NCBI GenBank assembly: GCA_030645235.1
Contig: JAUSMV010000032.1
Location: forward strand, 26,744 to 90,743
Reading direction: 5' to 3'
DNA length: 64,000 nucleotides
Source: Parvibaculum sp.
GTDB taxonomy: Bacteria; Pseudomonadota; Alphaproteobacteria; Parvibaculales; Parvibaculaceae
How positions within the stretch are numbered: position 1 is the first letter of the stretch; each line of letters opens with the position of its first letter. Positions 50,717-59,507 of the stretch are shown one piece after another. Below the pieces are notes generated by a model. The model saw nothing but the letters and a program-made list of their open reading frames with translations. It did not search any database and was not told the DNA's origin. The position numbers and the translations under genes are program-made.

Positions 50717-51379
50717 TCAGGGTGCGAGATGCTCTTCGTTGAGCAGGCCGGCTTTCAGCGCATAGCTCACCGCCTGCACGCGATTGCGCACATGCAGTTT
50801 GGCGAAGATGCGGCTCGCATGCATCTTGATGGTGATTTCCTGCACGCCAAGTTCCCGCGCGATCTCTTTGTTGGAGCCGCCGCCGGCGAGCAATTTCAGA
50901 ATTTCAATCTCGCGGTCGGTGAGCGCCTTCGTCACCGTCTGGTTCGCGACATTGCGGACATGGGTGTCGCCGTTGCGACCCTGACTCAATGCTGTCTCGA
51001 CAGGCAGATAGGTGCCGCCGTTGAGGATGACGGAGAGTGCAGAGACAATAGCATTGCCCGGTGATGATTTCGGAATGAAGCCTTTGACACCCAGCGCCAG
51101 CACATTATGGACCGTTGCGTCATCAATGCGGCCCGACAGAATGACGATTTTGAGATCGGGATAGGCTGCGCGCAAAGTCTTGATGCTGGGTGCGCCCTCC
51201 ATGCCCGGCATGTCCCAGTCGAGCACGGCAAGGTCGATGTCTTTGATCTGCGTAAGGATTTTATTGGCGGCAGAAAGATCTGCGACCGCATGAATGCTGA
51301 CGTCGGGATAAGCGGCCACCAACTGGCGCTCAATCGCGTCCGTAAACAACGGGTGATCGTCGGCAAGCAATATATTCAT
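50717..51379 (-). CDS. NarL/LuxR-family response regulator
   Basis: A 220-residue two-domain regulator. The receiver has ILLADDHPLFTDAI, the acceptor Asp in LAVLDWDMPGMEG (about residue 54) and the Lys in GVKGFIPKSS. The LuxR-type helix-turn-helix covers LTDREIEILKLLAGGGSNKE and IARELGVQEITIKMHASRIF. It converges with the kinase gene 10 bp away, the usual sign of a cognate pair. Its targets are unknown. Confidence 0.92.
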   Translation of the reverse strand: MNILLADDHPLFTDAIERQLVAAYPDVSIHAVADLSAANKILTQIKDIDLAVLDWDMPGMEGAPSIKTLRAAYPDLKIVILSGRIDDATVHNVLALGVKGFIPKSSPGNAIVSALSVILNGGTYLPVETALSQGRNGDTHVRNVANQTVTKALTDREIEILKLLAGGGSNKEIARELGVQEITIKMHASRIFAKLHVRNRVQAVSYALKAGLLNEEHLAP

Positions 51380-51693
51380 ACAAATGACGCGAAAGTGCTC
51401 ATGGAAGAAGTCTACTCCGGCCTAATTTGGGGTCAAATGCCTAATGCCTTATGTGTGTTCAGGCATTAATGGCGTCTTCGATTACGCAATTCAACTCGGG
51501 TACTTTGGTGGTTGTGCGGAACCTGGGTTCCAGCGGGATCGCAGAACTCATCATGCGCTGGGGTATCAATGCCAGAAACAAGATGAATGTTCGATGAACG
51601 CAACTCGTAGATCAGACGCAACAACCGCCCGGATAATGACGTGGCCAGATGACATTATCTCTCGGCGAGGGTGGGTCTTTAGCAATATTCGTG
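51380..51693. other. Intergenic region upstream of the NarL-type regulator
   Basis: No supported gene. Two inverted repeats stand out: TAATGCC/GGCATTA (51442-51448 and 51462-51468), 63-90 bp before the regulator start, and the near-palindrome GGAACCTGGGTTCC (51518-51531). They are candidate operators. Confidence 0.45.
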
Positions 51694-52218
51694 TCAGCGA
51701 TCTAGGGGTTGTGCCAGCGACATAAACGACGTCACGATACGCTCGTAGATATGTCGCTTGAACGGTACAATCAGCTCTGTGATCTCGGGCAATGGCGCCC
51801 AGCGCCAGTCGCTGAATTCCTGATGGTCGTCTGCCGCAAGATCGATGTCGCTGTCGGTGCCCAGAAAACGCATGGCGAACCAGCGTTGTTTCTGGCCGCG
51901 AAACTTACCTTTGAGGGCGCGACCGACAAGGTCTGCCGGCAAATCATAGGTAAGCCACTCGTCGATTTCGCCGATGATCTCGACTTTGTCGGGCGACACG
52001 CCGGTTTCTTCCCGTAACTCCCGAAAGGCCGCCGCGTCGGGTGTTTCACCTTTGTCGATGCCGCCCTGAGGCATTTGCCATGTGAGGGGACCGACATCGA
52101 CGATCTGGATGCGGTTGCCGACAAAGACGAGCCCGTCGCGGTTGATGAGCGCCACCCCGACGCAGGGACGGTAGGGCAGGCTTTCAGGATCGGCGGGCTT
52201 GTTGTTTTTCGATTTCAT
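51694..52218 (-). CDS. rppH: RNA pyrophosphohydrolase RppH
   Basis: Nudix hydrolase that removes pyrophosphate from mRNA 5' ends and so starts their decay. The Nudix box is complete, from GGIDKGETPDAAAF to RELREETGV (about residues 53-75), preceded by PLTWQMPQ. It has 174 residues from MKSKNNKPADPE; YRPCVGVALINRDGLVFVG is family-typical. It overlaps no neighbour and follows the yibQ-type gene. Confidence 0.92.
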   Translation of the reverse strand: MKSKNNKPADPESLPYRPCVGVALINRDGLVFVGNRIQIVDVGPLTWQMPQGGIDKGETPDAAAFRELREETGVSPDKVEIIGEIDEWLTYDLPADLVGRALKGKFRGQKQRWFAMRFLGTDSDIDLAADDHQEFSDWRWAPLPEITELIVPFKRHIYERIVTSFMSLAQPLDR

Positions 52219-52273
52219 AGATTGAGCTTCTAGACCTGAACGATGATGCGGCCAAGTCGGGTGTTGATTGGTC

Positions 52274-53539
52274 TCACCGCGCCATTGCACTCACGGGCAC
52301 GAGCGTGACGCCCTTGTCCTTAAGTGTTGCCGCCCAATTGCTGAGTGCATCGACGGTCACGGGAAAGCCTGAGGCGACGCCGACCGCACGGCCTTCGTCC
52401 TTGGCGGCGGTTTCAAGCGCCTTGAAAGAACTGGCGATGATCTCGGGGCTTTGTACGGGGTCGATGTTGCGGGTCGCCAGTGCATTGGGCAAAGCGGCAT
52501 CACCTGCCAGCTTGGGCGCGAGGCTGCGGTTGGACGCACCATTGTCGACATACATGAGGCCGCGCGATTTGACGGCGGAGAGCACGGGAGCAAGCGCGCC
52601 GGGTTCGCTCGTGAAGCGCGCGCCCTGATAGTTCATCACGCCGACATAGCCTGTGAAGCGGCTCAGCAACCATTCAAGCCGTCCGACATTGTCGGCGGGC
52701 GAGAGGCTTGTCAGGAGCGTATAGGGGCCGGGATCGTTCTGCGGGAAGCCGAAGGGTTCCATTGGCAATTCGACGAGCACTTCATGGCCAGCGTCACGCG
52801 CCTTGGTGATCCAGCGTTGCAGATTGCCGCCATAAGGCGCGAAAGAAAGCGTGACTTCCGGCGGCAGGGTCTTGATAGCATGCGCTGTGGCGCTGTCGGA
52901 AATGCCGAGGCCCGACACGACGAGCGCGATGCGCGGACCGTTGCCGAGACCGGCGGGCAGCGGACGGGCATAAACCTGCCAGGCCTTGCGGCCGTCGGCG
53001 GCAACGATGGGGAGCGGGCCCTGACTGCCGGCGGCGATAAGAGCAGGATCCGGCACGGGCTTCAGCGGCGGCACCGAACCTGTGGTGCTACCGGCATTTG
53101 TGTCGGAGCGTGGTTCGATGGTTTCGGCACCGACGATTTTCACATCGCCCATGGGACCGTCTGCGTCGGCTTCTTTGCTGCCGTCGCGGATGTTCTTGGC
53201 TGCTTCAAGGAGCGTCAGTTCTTCAGGGCTCAGATTTTCAGTACCGGCGGGGAGGGGTGTCGCGCCCGGTGTCGCATCTGCTTCATGCGTATCGGGTGCC
53301 GGTGTGGCATCGGCCGTGCGGATGTCGCCGTCTGTGCTGTCGCGCAATGGCGTGTCGGCTTCGGCGGTATCGGGCACGGGTTCGGGCGGCAGCGAGAGTT
53401 CGACCACGGGGCGACCGGCATTGCGATCATCGACCAGCCCGAGCCAGACCAGCACACCACCATAGAGGAGGGCGATGACACTGGCGCTCAAGAGCAGGAT
53501 GCTTGGGCCTTTGCGCTTGCTATCCGTGTTACTCAGCAT
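52274..53539 (-). CDS. Divergent polysaccharide deacetylase family protein (YibQ-like)
   Basis: A 421-residue protein. One N-terminal transmembrane segment (ILLLSASVIALLYGGVLVWL), a Pro/Ala/Asp-rich linker of about 150 residues, then the YibQ/DUF610 domain from RIALVVSGLGISDSATAHAI to the end, with LPMEPFGFPQNDPGPYTLL and MNYQGARFTSE. This family is related to polysaccharide deacetylases, often beside envC and ctpA, and probably works in cell-wall metabolism. It is third in the envC-ctpA-yibQ-rppH run. Confidence 0.88.
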   Translation of the reverse strand: MLSNTDSKRKGPSILLLSASVIALLYGGVLVWLGLVDDRNAGRPVVELSLPPEPVPDTAEADTPLRDSTDGDIRTADATPAPDTHEADATPGATPLPAGTENLSPEELTLLEAAKNIRDGSKEADADGPMGDVKIVGAETIEPRSDTNAGSTTGSVPPLKPVPDPALIAAGSQGPLPIVAADGRKAWQVYARPLPAGLGNGPRIALVVSGLGISDSATAHAIKTLPPEVTLSFAPYGGNLQRWITKARDAGHEVLVELPMEPFGFPQNDPGPYTLLTSLSPADNVGRLEWLLSRFTGYVGVMNYQGARFTSEPGALAPVLSAVKSRGLMYVDNGASNRSLAPKLAGDAALPNALATRNIDPVQSPEIIASSFKALETAAKDEGRAVGVASGFPVTVDALSNWAATLKDKGVTLVPVSAMAR

Positions 53540-53623
53540 CCTGTTTGGCTTAATCCCGTCCCGTCGTCACGCCCATATGCAGATCAAGTGATCGTAAGCA
53601 TCATCATGCCTGCTGATTAAGGA

Positions 53624-54952
53624 TCAGTTTGCTTGCGCTGTGGTGCTGCTGCTTTTAAAGGCGGCGTTTTTCTTCACGCCGTTCAGAAGGTCGATGGCAT
53701 AGAGCAACTGCTTGTCGTCTTTCTTGTCGGCAGGCACATAGCTGTCGGAACCTGCGACTTCGGTCGAGCCTTCTTCAACGGCCAGATGACCCGGCAATTC
53801 GGCTTCGCCCGTGATCATCATCCGCTTCTTGGACTTCGGATCGGGGTTCTGTTCGACGATGATATCGGGCTCGATGCCTTTGGCCTGAATGGAGTGGCCT
53901 GACGGTGTGTAGTAACGCGCGGTCGTGAGACGCATGGCGCCATCGGCCCCGAGCGGGATGATCGTCTGGACTGAGCCCTTGCCGAAAGAGCGCGTGCCGA
54001 GGATGACGCCGCGGCGGTGATCCTGAATGGCACCGGCCACAATTTCAGACGCTGACGCCGAGCCGCCGTTGACGAGCACGATGACGGGTTTGCCCTTGGT
54101 GAGATCGCCGCCGCGCGCATTGTAGCGCTGCGTGTCTGCCGAGTGGCGACCGCGCGTCGAGACGATTTCGCCTTCTTCGATGAAGTCGCCGCTGACGTTG
54201 ATCGCCTGATCGAGAAGACCACCGGGGTTGTTGCGCAGATCGAGGATATAGCCCTTCACTTTATTGGGGCCGATCTGCTTTTGCAGCGTGTGGACCGCTT
54301 CGTCGAGAAGGTCGCCGGTCTGTTCGTTGAAGGTGGTGATGCGGACATAGCCGATGTCACCCTCACGGTGATATTTCACCGACTTGATGGTGATGATGGC
54401 GCGGTTGAGTTTCACATCGAAAGGCTCGTCGGCGCCCTTGCGCACGATGGTGAGCAGGATCGGTGTATCGACCGGCCCGCGCATCTTGTCCACCGCATCC
54501 GACAGCGTCATGCCGAGGATCGGTTTTTCATCGATATGCGTGATGTAATCATTGGGGCGCAGACCCGCACGGCTCGCCGGTGTGTCGTCGATGGGGGTCA
54601 CGACTTTGACGACGCCGTTTTCCATTGTCACTTCGATGCCCAGACCGCCGAACTCACCGCGCGTCTGCACCTGCATGTCGCGGTAGCTTTTCGGGTTCAT
54701 GTAGCTCGAATGGGGATCAAGGGCTGTCAGCATGCCGTTGATCGCGGTTTCGATGAGTTTGGCGTCCTCGGTCGGTTCCACATAATCGGCACGGACGCGG
54801 TCGAAGACTTCGCCGAAGAGGTCGAGCTGACGGAAGGTGCCGTCGTCTGCCGCCTGTGCCGAACTGTTGAAACTGTCGGACTGGAAGGCAAATACGGCCA
54901 AGGCCGAAAGCACGGTTCCTACGGCAAAACCGGCAAGCACTGACTTGTTCAT
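53624..54952 (-). CDS. ctpA: S41 C-terminal processing peptidase CtpA
   Basis: Periplasmic serine protease that trims C-termini, including cell-wall hydrolases in relatives. It has a signal peptide (residues 1-34), a PDZ domain (about 90-170; GLGIEVTMENGVVKVVTPID) and the S41 core, with the catalytic Ser in NGGSASASEIVAGA (about residue 316) and Lys in RSFGKGSVQTI. It has 442 residues. It is separated from envC by one base, so coupled expression is likely. Confidence 0.94.
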   Translation of the reverse strand: MNKSVLAGFAVGTVLSALAVFAFQSDSFNSSAQAADDGTFRQLDLFGEVFDRVRADYVEPTEDAKLIETAINGMLTALDPHSSYMNPKSYRDMQVQTRGEFGGLGIEVTMENGVVKVVTPIDDTPASRAGLRPNDYITHIDEKPILGMTLSDAVDKMRGPVDTPILLTIVRKGADEPFDVKLNRAIITIKSVKYHREGDIGYVRITTFNEQTGDLLDEAVHTLQKQIGPNKVKGYILDLRNNPGGLLDQAINVSGDFIEEGEIVSTRGRHSADTQRYNARGGDLTKGKPVIVLVNGGSASASEIVAGAIQDHRRGVILGTRSFGKGSVQTIIPLGADGAMRLTTARYYTPSGHSIQAKGIEPDIIVEQNPDPKSKKRMMITGEAELPGHLAVEEGSTEVAGSDSYVPADKKDDKQLLYAIDLLNGVKKNAAFKSSSTTAQAN

Positions 54953-56347
54953 TTATCCACGCGCCTTTGTGTCACTCATCGTCAACCACGGTCGGGGGTC
55001 GATCGGGTCGCTGTCTTTGCGAAATTCAATATAAAGCGAGGGTCTTCCCTCTGTCGCGGTATTCCCGCGCTTTTGGTTACTTTCATCGGCAGATGCGGGC
55101 AGATTTTCGTTGGCCGGGCCGCCCATATGCCCCAGAGGCTCTCCCGCCAGCACCGATTGGCCCACGGCGCCGTCGATCCGGGTCATTCCGGCCAGCAGCA
55201 CATGGTAGCCCTCGCCGACCGACAGGATCAAAAGTTGACCATAACGCCGGAACGGACCCGCGAAGACGATCTTGCCGTCGAAGGGAGCGACAACCTGTGC
55301 ATTGGGTCTGGTGGCGATGGTCATGCCCTCGGTTTTGCCGCCCGCGTTGTTCGGCTGGCCGAAGCCAGACAGCAGCAGCCCCGTCGCGGGAAGCCGGATG
55401 AGCCCTTTTGCCTCGGAAAAATGGCGTGAGGATGGCAAAGCGGCAGGCTCTGCTGGCGGTGTGAGAAGGGCGAGTTCGGCTCCTTTGCCGCCATTGCGCG
55501 GGGCCTCGCCGACGGAGACGGGCGGGGCCACGGGCCTGACGGGTTTTGGTGCCTTCTTTTCGGGAGGCTGCGGCTCGGGGCGGATTTTGGGCAGGCGGCT
55601 TTGGGCTTGTGACTCAAGCTGGGCGATGAGGTCGTTCAAATCGGTCGCTTCGCGCGAGAGGCGGGCGGCGCGGGCTTCTTCCGTTGTGGCAGCGAGGTTC
55701 AGTTTTTTCTGGGCGGCGAGTTTTTGGGCGAGCAGGTCTTCGACCTCGGCGCGGTCGCGCTTCAGCGAGGCCGCGGCTTGAGCGAGTGTTTTGCTCTCCG
55801 CGATGATGCTTTCGCGCAAGGACATGAGTGCCTGCAGCCGTTCTTTCAGATCATCGGCCTGCGCCTTGAGTTCGGGCACGGCCTCACCAAGCAGGATCGC
55901 ACCGCGAATGGCACCGAGCGCATCATCGGGGCGCACGGCCAGCGCGGGCGGCGGGTTGCGGTCGAGGCGGGCGAGCGCACCGAGAAGGTCCGTCATGCGG
56001 GCGCGGCGGGCTTGCAGCTGCGCCAGCAATTCGGCTTCGTCGAGGCTGAGTTTTTGCAACCGCGCTTCGGACGCCGAAACAGCGGCTTCGCTTTTTTGCA
56101 CTTTGGCGGCGGTGGCGATGAGGTCGCGCCGTGTGGCGGTTACGTCTTGCGCGGCCCGTTCGGCATCGGCCTCGAGCTTCTTCTTGCGCTCCAGACTTGT
56201 GCCGACTTGCGCCTTCAAGTTTTCAAGTTCGGACGGGTCGGTGACTTCGGCGCGCGCCAACGGGGCCTGCATCAGGGGGGAGGCGGCGGCGAGTGCCAGC
56301 GCGAGGCTCAGGGGGAGAGTGCCGCGCCGGCGGTCAGGCAGGAACAC
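54953..56347 (-). CDS. envC: EnvC-like murein hydrolase activator
   Basis: A signal peptide ending ARAEV is followed by a long coiled coil (about residues 45-270), a Pro-rich linker and a C-terminal LytM domain (APFDGKIVFAGPFRRYGQLL to LYIEFR). The zinc ligands are missing, as in EnvC, which activates amidases rather than cutting peptidoglycan. I use a GTG at 56347, which gives a good signal peptide; the TTG at 56377 is the alternative, neither with a strong ribosome binding site. It overlaps the end of the upstream gpmI homologue by 14 bp. Confidence 0.88.
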   Translation of the reverse strand: MFLPDRRRGTLPLSLALALAAASPLMQAPLARAEVTDPSELENLKAQVGTSLERKKKLEADAERAAQDVTATRRDLIATAAKVQKSEAAVSASEARLQKLSLDEAELLAQLQARRARMTDLLGALARLDRNPPPALAVRPDDALGAIRGAILLGEAVPELKAQADDLKERLQALMSLRESIIAESKTLAQAAASLKRDRAEVEDLLAQKLAAQKKLNLAATTEEARAARLSREATDLNDLIAQLESQAQSRLPKIRPEPQPPEKKAPKPVRPVAPPVSVGEAPRNGGKGAELALLTPPAEPAALPSSRHFSEAKGLIRLPATGLLLSGFGQPNNAGGKTEGMTIATRPNAQVVAPFDGKIVFAGPFRRYGQLLILSVGEGYHVLLAGMTRIDGAVGQSVLAGEPLGHMGGPANENLPASADESNQKRGNTATEGRPSLYIEFRKDSDPIDPRPWLTMSDTKARG

Positions 56348-57923
56348 TGTCGGGCCGTTCGGAAACTGCAGATTCAAAATTGTCCGCTGACGCCAGAAGC
56401 GAGCGGCCGGTCATGGCGGCGGGGGCGGCCACATTCATAAGGGCAAGCAGCGTGGGCGCGACATCGGCGAGCGTGCCGAAGCGCAACCCGGCGTTGGAGG
56501 TTGTTTGTCTGAGGCCGGGCCCGACAAGTGTGAAGGGCATGTTGGAGGTGGTGGGGCCGCGCCATTCCGTTCCCTTGTCGGGATCGGTCATCAATTCGCC
56601 GCGCCCGAAGGCCGATGTGATGGCCATGGTGAGGCCGCGTTTTTCAACCTGAGCGGCAATCTTGCCGAGGTATTTGTCGATGGCTTCAGCCGCGTCGATG
56701 GTGGCGCGCATATTGCCGGTACGGCCGAGGAGCGCGACATTGGCGAAATTGACCAGCAGGAAATCACGCTCGCCCTGCTTGATCGCATTCATCGCTTCGA
56801 TGGTGAGATCGGCGGCGGCAAGGTCGGGACGCTTTTCCATTTTGGCGATGGGCGTTTCGGCCAGTGCCAAAGTCTCACCGTCATAGATGCGGTTGATGCC
56901 GCCACGCCAGAAGAGCGAGAGGTTTTTCTCAACCATGCTTTCGGTGAGCAGCAATTGGCGGCGTCCGGCCTGAGACATGGTTTCGGCAAAGGTCACGGGG
57001 ACGGGGCGATGGGCGAAAAGCGGCTCCACCCAATCCAGACCTGCACCGTCGAGCGGAAAGAGCGATGTGACGGAGGAGAGGATCGGGCCTGTTTCGCTCT
57101 CGATCAGTTCCTGCATCATGCGGGCGCCGAGATCGGGCCGCAGATTGACGAGGAAGACGGCGTCGTCGCGTCTTATGCCGCGATAGTTGAGCGAGATTGC
57201 GGGCGGCACGCGGTCGTCGTTCAGGCCCTTGGCATAGCACTGGTCGAGATGAGTCGATAGATATTCCGTACGCGGTGCATCGGCGTCGGCAATGGCTTTC
57301 CATACTGTCTTGAGCGAGGCGGCGTCTGCTGTCTCGTCGAAGGCAAGTGCGCGGCCGGTGAGGCTTGCCAGGTGGACATGTTCAGCGCCAGCGACGTCTT
57401 CGAGCCATTCGCCGAGATTGAGGATGCCGGACTGGGGGGGTGCGTCGATGCCGTCGGTGATGCCGTGGACGAAGACCTTGAGGCCTTCGTGGCTCAGGAG
57501 GGCGGCGAGTACGGCAAGATGGTTCTGGTGGCCTGCGACATCGCCCGGCGACACCATGCCGATGAGATGCACCGCGCCGCCCAAGGGCCGGACGCGCTGG
57601 ATGAGCTTTTGCAATGTGGGGTTTGACGCGAGGCCGCGGGGCCCGTCGTCCTGAATGGCGCGGTTGATGCGGGCCACATCCTGCTCAATGGGTGTGCCTG
57701 CGCCGAGCGTCAGATAGTTTGATGCGGCATTGCCGGGCTTGCCGGGCGCGAGGCCAACGGCGGGGCCCGACGCGGTGAGAACTGTATGCGGGTAGCTGCC
57801 TGCGAGCCGGTCATAGACAGGCGTTCGTGCGTGCGCGAGTGCATTTCCCTCACGCTCCGCGCGGATACCCCAACCGTCCAGCATGACAAGGACGAGAGGT
57901 TTGACGCCGACTGTACCACTCAT
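56334..57923 (-). CDS. GpmI-family (iPGM) homologue lacking catalytic residues, likely pseudoenzyme
   Basis: A 529-residue homologue of cofactor-independent phosphoglycerate mutase: VLVMLDGWGIRAEREGNALA at the start, VHLIGMVSPGD, VHGITDGIDAPPQS, LVNLRPD and NLRPDL-type segments remain. Compared with Geobacillus iPGM the catalytic Ser (GNSEVGH) reads GNAASNY (Ala66), the His in GGVHSH is Ala130, NPDMVGH reads NVALLGR (Ala397, Arg401), ADHG reads SAFG (438-439), and the late His is Thr. Only Asp16 of the metal sites remains. The frame is intact and full length, so it is not decaying. It sits directly upstream of envC, suggesting an envelope role. Confidence 0.85.
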   Translation of the reverse strand: MSGTVGVKPLVLVMLDGWGIRAEREGNALAHARTPVYDRLAGSYPHTVLTASGPAVGLAPGKPGNAASNYLTLGAGTPIEQDVARINRAIQDDGPRGLASNPTLQKLIQRVRPLGGAVHLIGMVSPGDVAGHQNHLAVLAALLSHEGLKVFVHGITDGIDAPPQSGILNLGEWLEDVAGAEHVHLASLTGRALAFDETADAASLKTVWKAIADADAPRTEYLSTHLDQCYAKGLNDDRVPPAISLNYRGIRRDDAVFLVNLRPDLGARMMQELIESETGPILSSVTSLFPLDGAGLDWVEPLFAHRPVPVTFAETMSQAGRRQLLLTESMVEKNLSLFWRGGINRIYDGETLALAETPIAKMEKRPDLAAADLTIEAMNAIKQGERDFLLVNFANVALLGRTGNMRATIDAAEAIDKYLGKIAAQVEKRGLTMAITSAFGRGELMTDPDKGTEWRGPTTSNMPFTLVGPGLRQTTSNAGLRFGTLADVAPTLLALMNVAAPAAMTGRSLLASADNFESAVSERPDSVPA

Positions 57924-58065
57924 AATTTCGAGACTGTCCAAACTGTGCGTGGGCACGATGCCCGCACGGATAAAATTAGTCGAACCTATGAATCGTGTCC
58001 ATGCGTTGACCCGTTCATTGCGGCGGAATGAGTGTTATTTGTCGCACAATTAGCGCGCGATGCGG

Positions 58066-58548
58066 TCACACGCGGTGGTAGGGATGGCCGCTGAGAATGG
58101 ATACAGCGCGGTAAATCTGTTCGCTCATTAAAACGCGCACCAGCATATGCGGCCATGTCATGGGACCGAAGGCGAGAAGGTGATCGGCGCTGTCGCGGAA
58201 AGCGGGATCGAGCCCGTCGGCGCCGCCGATGATGAAGGTGAGATCGGAGACGCCGCTGTCGCGCCACTGGCCCAAGCGCGCCGCAAAAGCGGAGCTTGGT
58301 TCCATGCGCCCGCGCTCGTCCAGCATCACGAGCTTTGCCCCGCGTGGCAGTGTGGTCTTTAGCAATGCGGCTTCGGCGGATTTGAGCGCGTCGCCTTCGA
58401 GGCGGCGTTTTTCTTCGACCTCGGTGAGCGTGAAGCCGGTGAGGCCGAGGCTGCGGCCTGCCCCTTGCGCACGCGTCAGGTAGTCATCGGTCAGGGATTT
58501 CTCCGGCCCCGACCGCCACCGCCCGACAGCGCTGATACCGATCCGCAT
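58066..58548 (-). CDS. rlmH: 23S rRNA (pseudouridine1915-N3)-methyltransferase RlmH
   Basis: SPOUT methyltransferase acting on helix 69. The trefoil-knot motifs LVMLDERGRMEPSSAFA, FIIGGADGLD and MTWPHMLVRVLMSEQIYRA with the terminal GHPYHRV are diagnostic. It has 160 residues. It lies 12 bp after rsfS, a common pairing. Confidence 0.95.
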   Translation of the reverse strand: MRIGISAVGRWRSGPEKSLTDDYLTRAQGAGRSLGLTGFTLTEVEEKRRLEGDALKSAEAALLKTTLPRGAKLVMLDERGRMEPSSAFAARLGQWRDSGVSDLTFIIGGADGLDPAFRDSADHLLAFGPMTWPHMLVRVLMSEQIYRAVSILSGHPYHRV

Positions 58549-58560
58549 GGGTCAGCCTTC

Positions 58561-59391
58561 TCAGGCTTCGGAAGCGTCGGCGGGAATGTCGGCAGACCAC
58601 ATTTTTTCGAGGCGGTAGAATTCGCGCACTTCGGGACGGAAAATATGGATGACGATATCGCCTGCGTCGATCAGCACCCAGTCACCCTGCGTCATGCCTT
58701 CGGCGCGCGCGAGGCCAAAGCCGTCTTCCTTGAGGCGGCGCATGACGTGATCGGCGATGGCAGCGACGTGGCGGCCTGAGCGACCTGAGGCCACGACCAT
58801 GTAATCGGCCATGGGTGTCTTGCCGGCAAGGTCGATGGCGACAATGTCTTCGGCCTTGTCATCGTCGAGGCTCTTGGTGATGAGCTTCAGCATTGCTTTG
58901 ACATGTTTGGCGGCGACGGCCTGTTTGGCTGCTTCCGCCTTTTGACGCGCGACAACTGCTGAGGTCACTTTGGGTTCGGCGAGGGGCTTTGCCTTGGGGA
59001 GCGGTTTGCCGACGAATTTTTTGGCAGCGGCTTTAGGCTTGGCGGCAGCTTTAGGCGCGGCTTTTGGCTTTGCAGGTGCCTTGGCAGCAGGTTTGGCTGC
59101 GGCCTTGGGCGCGGCTTTCGGTTTTGCCGGGGCCTTCGCTGCGGGTTTCGCTTTTGCTTTTGCAGGCGCTTTCGGCTTAGCGGCGGCTTTCGGCTTTGCA
59201 ACCGGCGTTTTTGCGGCGGTTGGTTTGGCTTTTGCGGCAGGCTTTTGGGCTACCGGCTTTCTGGCCACGGGTTTTTTGGCTATGGGCTTTTTCGCTGCCG
59301 GTGCCTTCGCGGCTGGTTTTTTAACCGGCGGTTTTTTGGCGGCGGTTGCTTTGGCGGCTGCGGGCTTGGCGGCTTTGGGTTTCGTGCTCAG
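58561..59391 (-). CDS. rsfS: Ribosome silencing factor RsfS with long basic N-terminal extension
   Basis: The RsfS domain (about residues 160-262; ADYMVVASGRSGRHVAAIAD, GMTQGDWVLIDAGDIVIHIF) binds uL14 and blocks subunit joining. It is preceded by about 145 residues of Lys/Ala/Pro repeats resembling a histone H1 tail. The frame stays open beyond a GTG at 59268, which lacks a ribosome binding site, to a CTG at 59391 that has AAGGA 8 nt upstream and gives LSTKPKAAKPAAAK; I prefer that start (276 residues). Confidence 0.8.
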   Translation of the reverse strand: MSTKPKAAKPAAAKATAAKKPPVKKPAAKAPAAKKPIAKKPVARKPVAQKPAAKAKPTAAKTPVAKPKAAAKPKAPAKAKAKPAAKAPAKPKAAPKAAAKPAAKAPAKPKAAPKAAAKPKAAAKKFVGKPLPKAKPLAEPKVTSAVVARQKAEAAKQAVAAKHVKAMLKLITKSLDDDKAEDIVAIDLAGKTPMADYMVVASGRSGRHVAAIADHVMRRLKEDGFGLARAEGMTQGDWVLIDAGDIVIHIFRPEVREFYRLEKMWSADIPADASEA

Positions 59392-59507
59392 CTGAGCGTT
59401 CCTTCAAATAAAATCTGTGCGGGCGTGCGGCAGGTGGCCTGCAAGCCTCTTGCGCGCAGAATAGAGCGCGCGGGACATAACATCAATGCGGGCGGGGCTT
59501 TACGCTT

